Below are positions 1 through 4,665 of a stretch of 5,923 bases of DNA, in pieces; positions within the stretch are counted from its first letter, which is position 1; each line of letters opens with the position of its first letter. The position numbers were made by a program, and so were the translations under genes. The notes under the pieces were generated by a model. That model had not been told where the DNA came from, did not search any database, and worked only from the letters and a program-made list of their open reading frames with translations. Source of the DNA: Chloroflexota bacterium (GTDB lineage: Bacteria; Chloroflexota; Anaerolineae; J102); NCBI GenBank assembly GCA_013152695.1, contig JAADFV010000165.1:1-5923 (forward strand). The letters run 5' to 3'.

Positions 1-726
1 CTGATTCGGGCCGCCTTGAGCGGCAAAGAAGTCGCCCTTCGCGCCCACCGGATCGTATGCTTGACTAGAGTGGTTGTCATAAAACTTCCGCCGTTCTTCC
101 TCTCCCCCAAAGAAATACTTCTCCCGATTTTCCGCAGTCCAGGAGTAATACCACATGTGCGGCTGGATTTCTTCATTACCGATCTCGAAAAACCGTACAT
201 CCAGGGGTTGGGGAAAGCCCAGGGCAGCTCGCCGTGCACCCCAAGGAGAGTCGGTGGGGCCGTTGAGGAAGGCCACGAGGTCGGCGGCATCCTGGGCATT
301 CATGGTACCAAAGTTGATGGTGATGATCAGTTCGCCATCGATGTCATGAATAAATTGAAGCAAGCGCGCCAGGTTGATACCATCAGGGTCTACTAGGCGG
401 TAGCCTGGCTTGATCACCTCATCACGCTTCCAGTCGTAAGCATCGGAGATGTTGCCGCCTGGCCAGCGAATCAAACGTACACCGATTTGGCGCGTGGCCT
501 GTACAAAGTCGGGATCGGCTACCGTTTGTGTGCTGGGAGCTGTGTACACCAAGTTGCTTCCCCACAAACGGCCGCTGATAATCTGGCCGGGGTGTGTTGC
601 ATCGATGGTGACGAGGGCTTCTGCTGGGGGTATGGCGCGAAGGGGTCGGGTAGACGATTGCTGGCCGAGTAAGATCAAGCCCAGGAAGACGAAACTGAGC
701 CCGAGACGGCGAAAGAGAGGTGTCAT
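1..726 (-). CDS. Secreted GH51-like (clan GH-A) glycoside hydrolase, N-terminal part; runs off the left edge
   Basis: The minus strand is open from the ATG at 726-724 to the window edge, giving 242 codons without a stop, so the C-terminal part is missing. Residues 1-21 look like a signal peptide: arginines at 6-7 followed by a hydrophobic stretch (LGLSFVFLGLILLG). No lipobox cysteine is seen, so the protein is probably exported, with the cleavage site unclear. From about residue 38 a beta/alpha-barrel begins. RWPGGN (87-92), followed by YDWK (97-100), matches the R-x-PGG-N...YxW pattern of GH51 alpha-L-arabinofuranosidases and relatives. FFEIGNEE (179-186) is the clan GH-A acid/base strand, with N184-E185 as the catalytic pair. 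The nucleophile glutamate would lie beyond the edge. Exact family (GH51, GH79, GH39 or an unassigned relative) and substrate cannot be fixed; a role on plant or microbial polysaccharide is inferred. No clear Shine-Dalgarno precedes the start, but the signal peptide supports it. The gene lies 125 bp downstream of prs on the same strand. Confidence 0.82.
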   Translation of the reverse strand, partial: MTPLFRRLGLSFVFLGLILLGQQSSTRPLRAIPPAEALVTIDATHPGQIISGRLWGSNLVYTAPSTQTVADPDFVQATRQIGVRLIRWPGGNISDAYDWKRDEVIKPGYRLVDPDGINLARLLQFIHDIDGELIITINFGTMNAQDAADLVAFLNGPTDSPWGARRAALGFPQPLDVRFFEIGNEEIQPHMWYYSWTAENREKYFFGGEEERRKFYDNHSSQAYDPVGAKGDFFAAQGGPNQ

Positions 727-851
727 GAGGTGTGTTTTTGTCGAAAAGTGAAACTGTACCGGGCAAATGGATGCTGGATCGTTATCAGTTAGGACGTCAG
801 CGAGGCTCAAACCGGTCGTCCCCCCTTTTTGCTGCCCGTACCCGGCCCCTC
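727..851 (-). other. prs to glycoside hydrolase intergenic spacer, weak promoter candidate
   Basis: This 125-bp gap separates two same-strand genes. On the minus strand a weak sigma70-like pair can be read: TTGAGC (810-805) and GATAAC (786-781), 18 bp apart, each 4 of 6 to consensus. No stem-loop followed by a T-run is seen after the prs stop; the stretch there is G/C-rich with an A5-G6 run. Whether the hydrolase has its own promoter or relies on read-through from prs cannot be decided. Confidence 0.25.
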
Positions 852-1835
852 CTACTGATCCCAAAAAGTGAATAGTGTCCCGATCGATTCGTGCAAATAG
901 TTCTTGCGAATGGCTTCACCAAACACTTCAGCCACAGAGAGAACTTTCAAGGAAGGGAGGTCTTCTTTTCGAGGCGGGGGCACCGTGTCCGTGGTAATGA
1001 TTTCGCTGATTTCGGGAATAGCGCGCAGGCGCTTCATTGCCTTGCCGATGAAGAGGCCGTGGGTGCACACCACTTTGATATCCTGGATCGTACTTGTTGT
1101 GAGAATTTGACATAATTCAACAACCGATGTTCCTGTGGCGATTTCATCGTCGTAAATGATGGCGGTATCGTAGCCCTCGACCTGTTTTTGTACGGAATCA
1201 TCGATATCGACATGGGTGTCGGAAAAGCGCTTTTTGCTGGCGACAGCCACGGGAAAGTCCAGGAGGCGAGCAAAACGGGCGGCCGATTTGGCACTGCCGG
1301 CATCCGGCGAGACGACGATGGTGCGGCTAGACAGGGTCTCTGGCCGTCGCAAATGGTCGACAAAGAGCCCGCGTGCAGTCAGGGGATCGGTAGGGATGGA
1401 GAAAAAACCGTGCACCTGAGGAGAGTGTAGTTGCATGGTCATCACGTGCGTGGCTCCGGCCGTAGCCAGAAGGTCGGCGACCAGGCGCGCTGTGATAGAA
1501 ATACGCGGCGCATCTTTTTTATCGGAGCGGGCATAGGCAAAATAGGGAATGATAGCGTGGATTTCGGCGGCAGCAGCGCTGCGGGCTATGTCGAGCATCA
1601 TCAAAAGCTCGAAAAGATGCTCCTGCACGGGGGGGATCAGAGATTGCATCACGTAGACAATACGGCCACGGACGCTTTCGCCAAGCTGAACGCTGAGGCA
1701 ATCGTTGGCAAAATGCTGGACATGGGTGGGGGAGAGGGGGATATTCAGGTGTTTTGCGATGCCCTGGGCGAGATCTGGATTGGAGCGACCGCTGAAAAAA
1801 CGAACTTCATTGGCGTCGAGTTGACGAGTTGACAT
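852..1835 (-). CDS. prs: Ribose-phosphate pyrophosphokinase (PRPP synthetase), divergent
   Basis: This cytosolic enzyme transfers pyrophosphate from ATP to ribose 5-phosphate, making PRPP for purine, pyrimidine, NAD, histidine and tryptophan synthesis. The 327-residue length is close to the family norm (about 315). Two phosphoribosyltransferase-type domains are visible. The N-terminal half has an FFSGRSNPDLAQ start, the IIPYFAYARSDKKD segment (95-108) and a TMQLHSPQVHGFF strand with the metal-binding His137. The C-terminal half has VVSPDAGSAKSAARFA (174-189), the catalytic flexible loop KKR (201-203) and the PRPP loop DDEIATGTS (229-237). The end, ITTDTVPPP...KVLSVAEVF, is typical. Several class I signature residues differ, as described in the findings. 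The start is set at 1835: a GGAGG lies 5 nt before it, whereas the in-frame ATG at 1847 has no Shine-Dalgarno and itself overlaps this GGAGG. The upstream neighbour is the P1 peptidase, 57 bp away on the same strand. Confidence 0.93.
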   Translation of the reverse strand: MSTRQLDANEVRFFSGRSNPDLAQGIAKHLNIPLSPTHVQHFANDCLSVQLGESVRGRIVYVMQSLIPPVQEHLFELLMMLDIARSAAAAEIHAIIPYFAYARSDKKDAPRISITARLVADLLATAGATHVMTMQLHSPQVHGFFSIPTDPLTARGLFVDHLRRPETLSSRTIVVSPDAGSAKSAARFARLLDFPVAVASKKRFSDTHVDIDDSVQKQVEGYDTAIIYDDEIATGTSVVELCQILTTSTIQDIKVVCTHGLFIGKAMKRLRAIPEISEIITTDTVPPPRKEDLPSLKVLSVAEVFGEAIRKNYLHESIGTLFTFWDQ

Positions 1836-1892
1836 AACTGCCTCCATTTATGAAAGCTGGGGTGTTGGGGGGCATTGTTTTCTGGATTGTGA
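1836..1892 (-). other. P1 peptidase to prs spacer, 57 bp
   Basis: This short gap lies between the TAA of the peptidase gene and the prs start. On the minus strand it contains C-rich sequence and the prs Shine-Dalgarno. No stem-loop terminator is seen, so a shared transcript is plausible. No promoter hexamers stand out. Confidence 0.4.
1841..1845 (-). promoter_or_regulatory. Shine-Dalgarno GGAGG that decides the prs start
   Basis: On the minus strand GGAGG is followed by 5 nt and then ATG at 1835-1833. An in-frame ATG at 1847-1845 overlaps the first G of this motif and has no ribosome binding site of its own. Starting there would add only four residues (MEAV). The second ATG is therefore preferred. 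Confidence 0.8.
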
Positions 1893-2777
1893 TTACTCGT
1901 GGTGTACTGCTCGAACAATAGCCTGGGCGATGACTTCCGCGGCCACTACGCCGACCATGTTGACATTGCCGGCAGGGCCCAGACCGGTACTGAGCACGAA
2001 AATCGTATCGCCATCGTACATCGTGTGAGAGGGACGAATGGCGCGAGCAAGGCCATCATGAGCCATCTGCGCCACGCGTTGGCATTGCGCTTTAGTCAGG
2101 GGGATATCGGTGGCGATGATGCCGAGGGTCGTGTTCTGGCCCGGGACAGGCCAGCCGGAGGGAGGCGTACTGCCGCTGCTTGTGACCAGTGACCGGCCGC
2201 TGGCGGGATCGAAGATCTCGCCCAGAGCATTGACGACTACGAGCGCGCCCACCAGCCCTCCTCCTGCCAGCTCGCTTACCGCACTTCCCAGCCCGCCCGG
2301 CTGTGCTCCCTGGGGCCCGAATAGCTTCGCTACCGTCGCCCCCGTACCTGCGCCCACGCGTCCCTGGATGACGGGTTCAGAACTGGCCGCGACACAAGCG
2401 CGATAACCTGATTCCGCATCCGGTCTGGCCAGGGCATCACCCACCATCAGGTCGAAAATTACGGCGCCGGGAACGATAGGCACTCGTGCCACACCGGTAT
2501 CGAAACCCTTACCATGCTCGGCCAACCAGCGCATAACACCGCCGGCTGCATCCAGGCCAAAGGCCGAGCCTCCTGCCAAAAGAATACCGTGGACGTGTTG
2601 AACAAGGTTCTCGGGGCGCAGCAAATCCGTTTCGCGTGTACCGGGCGCTGCTCCGCGTACATCCACTCCCGCTGTGGCTCCTTCTGGAGTCAAAAGAACC
2701 GTACAGCCGGTGAGGCCGCTTCGATCAGAATCATGGCCCACTTGAATACCCGGAACCCGTGTGATCGTATCATTCAT
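1893..2777 (-). CDS. P1 family (S58/DmpA/NylC-like) self-cleaving N-terminal-nucleophile hydrolase
   Basis: The protein has 294 residues. It begins ITRVPGIQVGH, followed by VDVRGAAPGTRETDLL (38-53) and HGILLAGGSAFGLDAAGG (63-80), all typical of the P1/S58 peptidase family that includes the aminopeptidase DmpA and the nylon-oligomer hydrolase NylC. These proteins cut themselves into two chains and use the freed N-terminal Ser or Thr as nucleophile. The likely cleavage site is N215/T216 in GQNTTLGII, matching the Asn-Thr site of NylC. Further residues matching the NylC active site as remembered are K151 (after GRVGAGTGATVA), N183 (VVVNALG) and D255/D257 (YDGDT). No signal peptide or membrane segment is seen, so it is cytosolic. 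Substrate is unknown: aminopeptidase, beta-peptide or cyclic-amide hydrolysis are all possible. The start at 2777 is chosen because GAGG lies 8 nt upstream and family homology begins there. The frame is open up to 3017, but that extension crosses the divergent promoter region and has no family features. Confidence 0.9.
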   Translation of the reverse strand: MNDTITRVPGIQVGHDSDRSGLTGCTVLLTPEGATAGVDVRGAAPGTRETDLLRPENLVQHVHGILLAGGSAFGLDAAGGVMRWLAEHGKGFDTGVARVPIVPGAVIFDLMVGDALARPDAESGYRACVAASSEPVIQGRVGAGTGATVAKLFGPQGAQPGGLGSAVSELAGGGLVGALVVVNALGEIFDPASGRSLVTSSGSTPPSGWPVPGQNTTLGIIATDIPLTKAQCQRVAQMAHDGLARAIRPSHTMYDGDTIFVLSTGLGPAGNVNMVGVVAAEVIAQAIVRAVHHE

Positions 2778-2785
2778 TTGCCGAT

Positions 2786-2789
2786 CCTC
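2786..2789 (-). promoter_or_regulatory. Shine-Dalgarno of the P1 peptidase gene
   Basis: On the minus strand GAGG is followed by 8 nt and the ATG at 2777-2775. It supports this start over the 80-residue upstream extension. Confidence 0.65.
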
Positions 2790-2832
2790 GAGTGGCTTGA
2801 ATGGTGAGGAATGGTTGTTTGTGCTCCCTATC

Positions 2833-2862
2833 AGTTTACGAGACATCCCCGCTAAGTGGCAA
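2833..2862 (-). promoter_or_regulatory. Candidate sigma70-type promoter of the minus-strand block
   Basis: Read on the minus strand, TTGCCA (2862-2857, 5 of 6 to the -35 consensus) is followed after 18 bp by TAAACT (2838-2833, 4 of 6 to the -10 consensus). Transcription would begin near 2826, giving a leader of about 50 nt to the peptidase start at 2777. The -35 overlaps that of the plus-strand promoter. Confidence 0.45.
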
Positions 2863-2884
2863 GATTTACAGATTGCTGTATAAT
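2856..2884 (+). promoter_or_regulatory. Candidate sigma70-type promoter of the mocA-like/xdhC/dehydrogenase operon
   Basis: A perfect TATAAT (2879-2884) lies 17 bp downstream of GTGGCA (2856-2861, 4 of 6 to TTGACA). Transcription would begin near 2891, leaving a leader of about 107 nt before the ATG at 2998. The exact -10, the ideal spacing and the position between divergent genes make this the best promoter in the window. Confidence 0.65.
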
Positions 2885-2898
2885 AGCACGGCAGAATC

Positions 2899-2988
2899 AT
2901 GGATTCGCTGGACACCTTTTTCCCGGTTTCTGGCCGCATTCGTGATATCGTGCATGTGCAGCAGCACAGAACAGCCATCTTTTTTTGA
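2899..2988 (+). CDS. Possible 29-residue leader peptide upstream of the mocA-like gene
   Basis: An ATG at 2899, about 8 nt after the predicted transcription start, opens a 29-codon frame beginning MDSLDTFF and ending TAIFF. It stops at TGA 2986-2988, which overlaps the GAGG Shine-Dalgarno (2987-2990) of the next gene. This is the layout expected for translational coupling or leader-peptide control. The frame is the same as that of the downstream gene, with TGA and three codons between. No strong Shine-Dalgarno precedes it. The peptide is not recognised, and an open frame this short can occur by chance, so confidence is low. Confidence 0.25.
   Translation: MDSLDTFFPVSGRIRDIVHVQQHRTAIFF
2955..2986 (+). 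promoter_or_regulatory. Small hairpin and T7 run in the operon leader
   Basis: TGTGC (2955-2959) and GCACA (2964-2968) can form a 5-bp stem with an AGCA loop. A run of seven T (2980-2986) begins 11 nt later, directly before the Shine-Dalgarno. The distance from stem to T-run is too long for a normal intrinsic terminator. A weak attenuator or nothing functional are both possible. Confidence 0.2.
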
Positions 2989-2990
2989 GG
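2987..2990 (+). promoter_or_regulatory. Shine-Dalgarno of the mocA-like gene
   Basis: GAGG lies 7 nt before the ATG at 2998 and overlaps the TGA of the possible leader peptide. It supports the start at 2998. Confidence 0.65.
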
Positions 2991-2997
2991 TTCAACG

Positions 2998-3522
2998 ATG
3001 CTTTCGGCTATTATCACTACATCTGACCCCGCGCATCTGGGTGAGGAATTAACAATCGACGAAGAGACGGGGCTTAGCCGGATCGAAAACGTGCTGTTTC
3101 AACTGCTTCAAAGTCCGGTGGACGAAGTCATTGTTGTGTCGGGCTATCATCATGATAAGCTGGAAGATCTGCTGGCGCGGCGCCCTTGCCGCATTGTGCA
3201 GGATCGTTTATGGCATATGGGTGACATCATGTGGTCGGTGCAAGAAGGATTACGACATGTTTCGGCCAAAAGCAAGACCGTGTTGGTGTGCTCCGGCGCC
3301 GATGCCGATCTTTCTCTTGAGGATGTAGAAACATTGGTCAAACGGCAGGAATTCATGGGCGACGAGCATCTTTATCATGCCGTACGCCAACCGGGCGCCC
3401 TCCCTTTATTCCTGCTCCCGCGCCGCTTTTGGCCTGACTTTCAGCGCGTTCGGCCCGGCACCGAACTCCATCAATATCTACGAACACAGTTGACGGCATT
3501 GGAAAACGTCGTTTTGATCTAA
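2998..3522 (+). CDS. MocA/MobA-like nucleotidyltransferase-fold protein, probably degenerate
   Basis: This 174-residue protein is a little shorter than MocA-type molybdenum cofactor cytidylyltransferases (about 190-200 residues). The fold pattern is recognisable. It has an N-terminal strand (LSAIITTS), the helix and strand VDEVIVVSGYHHDKLEDLL (41-59), RIVQDRLWHMGDIMWSVQEG (65-84, matching the usual N-x-x-W/Y-x-x-G-M-x-x-S-x-x-x-G segment), VLVCSGADADLS (95-106) and LFLLPRRFWPDF (137-148). However, the N-terminal LAAGxSxRMGxPK loop, the GDQP metal-binding motif and the later G-H-P motif are all replaced. MocA normally transfers CMP (MobA: GMP) to molybdopterin-Mo. This copy may be inactive, regulatory or changed in substrate. 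It lies directly before xdhC, the classic partner, with a 22-bp gap, so a molybdenum-enzyme maturation role is inferred from context. It is cytosolic, with no membrane segments. Confidence 0.72.
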   Translation: MLSAIITTSDPAHLGEELTIDEETGLSRIENVLFQLLQSPVDEVIVVSGYHHDKLEDLLARRPCRIVQDRLWHMGDIMWSVQEGLRHVSAKSKTVLVCSGADADLSLEDVETLVKRQEFMGDEHLYHAVRQPGALPLFLLPRRFWPDFQRVRPGTELHQYLRTQLTALENVVLI

Positions 3523-3536
3523 GTCAATTAGTGCAA

Positions 3537-3541
3537 AGAGG
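3537..3541 (+). promoter_or_regulatory. Shine-Dalgarno of xdhC with short spacing
   Basis: AGAGG is followed by only 3 nt before the ATG at 3545, closer than usual. The start is still favoured, because the family's N-terminal helix and the GSVPR motif follow at the expected distance and the next methionine (residue 22) falls inside the conserved first strand. Confidence 0.5.
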
Positions 3542-3544
3542 CCT

Positions 3545-4642
3545 ATGGACACCATTTACCAAACGCTAAAACACTTTCTCGAACAGGATGAAACGGTGGC
3601 GCTGGCCATGGTCACAGATGTGAAGGGCTCGGTGCCACGTGAAGTGGGGGCACAGATGCTGATTCATCCCCTGGGGCAGCATGTAGGCACAGTGGGTGGG
3701 GGCTGTGGCGAGGCAGATGTCATTCGTCAAGGCATGGATGTGATTCAGGGCGGCGAACCGGCCAATGTCAGGGTCGACCTGACAGAGCCGATTTCGCTGG
3801 AGGCGGTTGGCGTATGCGGCGGAATCATGAATGTGTACGTCGAGCAGTGGGGGCAGAAATCACACAAACAAGAGCAATTGGCCATGTTGGAGGCAATTAT
3901 TGCTGCCTCCACTCAGAAGACACCTTTGGCGATTTTACGTGTCGTGCGCAGTGATGATGCGTCCCTAGTGGGGCAAAGAGCTGTGGTCTGGTCGGATGAT
4001 CGGCCGCTTTTGGGGTGGCTGGGACTTGGTGACCAGACGGATGTCGTGGTGGAAGCGGCGCGGGAGGCGCTGAAAGAGGGAAATCATCGTAGTTTCCATC
4101 TTCCCGCCACGAATACAGAGATATTCATCGAGGTACTGCAGCGGTTGCCCAGGTTGATTATCGTTGGCGCCGGGCATATTGCTGCTCCTCTTTGCCAGAT
4201 CGGGAGCCTCTGTGATTTTAGTGTCACGGTGATCGATGATCGAGCCCAGTTTGCTAATCCCCAGCGCTTTCCTCAGGCCGACGAAGTCATCGCTGCCGAC
4301 ATCCAGGAGACCGTTCGCGCCCTGGAAACGGATGAAAATACATTTGTGGTCTTGGTCACGCGCGGACACGTTTTGGATGTGGCATGCTTGCTCGAGCTCA
4401 TCGACCGGCCCCTTGCCTACATCGGCATGATCGGTTCTCGACGCCGTGTGCGTGCTGTATTCGATCTTCTCGTCGAGGAAAAGGGCATTAGTCGCGAAAA
4501 ACTAGCCCGCGTGCATTCGCCTATCGGCTTGCCGATCGCGGCGGAAACTCCCGCCGAAATTGCTGTCTCCATCATGTCGGAAATCATCAATGTTTACCGC
4601 GGGGGACCCCTAAGTCGCGCTCTTGTCGAAACAATGACCTGA
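3545..4642 (+). CDS. xdhC: XdhC/CoxI family molybdenum hydroxylase maturation factor
   Basis: The 365-residue protein has both family domains. The N-terminal XdhC/CoxI domain covers about residues 10-100, with VKGSVPREVGAQMLI (26-40), GTVGGGCGEADV (48-59) and the signature GVCGGIMNVYVE (89-100) carrying the conserved cysteine C91. The C-terminal XdhC_C domain (about 200-350) is Rossmann-like: IIVGAGHIA (205-213), an acidic VIDDR at the end of strand 2 (229-233), VTRGH (271-275), YIGMIGSRRR (292-301) and HSPIGLPIAAETPAEIAVSI (324-343). Family members bind mature molybdenum cofactor, favour its sulfuration and deliver it to xanthine dehydrogenase, CO dehydrogenase or aldehyde oxidase type enzymes. 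The two domains are joined by an ordinary linker and nothing is truncated. It sits between the mocA-like gene (22 bp) and the dehydrogenase (23 bp). The client enzyme is not in the window, so naming it XdhC rather than CoxI or PaoD is by family only. Confidence 0.92.
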   Translation: MDTIYQTLKHFLEQDETVALAMVTDVKGSVPREVGAQMLIHPLGQHVGTVGGGCGEADVIRQGMDVIQGGEPANVRVDLTEPISLEAVGVCGGIMNVYVEQWGQKSHKQEQLAMLEAIIAASTQKTPLAILRVVRSDDASLVGQRAVVWSDDRPLLGWLGLGDQTDVVVEAAREALKEGNHRSFHLPATNTEIFIEVLQRLPRLIIVGAGHIAAPLCQIGSLCDFSVTVIDDRAQFANPQRFPQADEVIAADIQETVRALETDENTFVVLVTRGHVLDVACLLELIDRPLAYIGMIGSRRRVRAVFDLLVEEKGISREKLARVHSPIGLPIAAETPAEIAVSIMSEIINVYRGGPLSRALVETMT

Positions 4643-4653
4643 TTCTCTTCTCC

Positions 4654-4657
4654 AAGG
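4654..4657 (+). promoter_or_regulatory. Shine-Dalgarno of the zinc dehydrogenase gene
   Basis: AAGG lies 8 nt before the ATG at 4666, inside the 23-bp gap after xdhC. It is moderate in strength and supports the chosen start. Confidence 0.5.
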
Positions 4658-4665
4658 CGAGTCTT

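Noticed and set aside
422..766. A 114-residue minus-strand frame at the start of the hydrolase gene
   Set aside because: It overlaps the signal peptide and barrel of the hydrolase in another frame and shows no domain or motif; its composition (rich in Arg, Ser, Pro, His) is typical of an out-of-frame reading.
1431..1832. A 133-residue plus-strand frame
   Set aside because: It is antisense to prs, whose motifs are clear over this stretch. No domain is seen in it.
2955..2986. Intrinsic terminator ahead of the mocA-like gene
   Set aside because: The stem is only 5 bp and the T-run starts 11 nt after it, so the usual geometry is absent.
2986..2988. TGA read as selenocysteine, joining the leader frame to the mocA-like gene
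   Set aside because: The frames match, but no downstream stem-loop resembling a bacterial SECIS is apparent, and the mocA-like protein begins at the expected first strand with its own ribosome binding site.
2885..2997. A molybdenum-cofactor or other known riboswitch in the operon leader
   Set aside because: The context made this attractive, but only a 5-bp hairpin is evident and no conserved aptamer layout could be recognised by eye. A covariance-model search would decide.
2778..3017. An 80-residue N-terminal extension of the P1 peptidase on the minus strand
   Set aside because: The frame is open, but it crosses both predicted promoters and overlaps the divergent gene start. Family homology begins at the internal ATG at 2777, which has its own GAGG.
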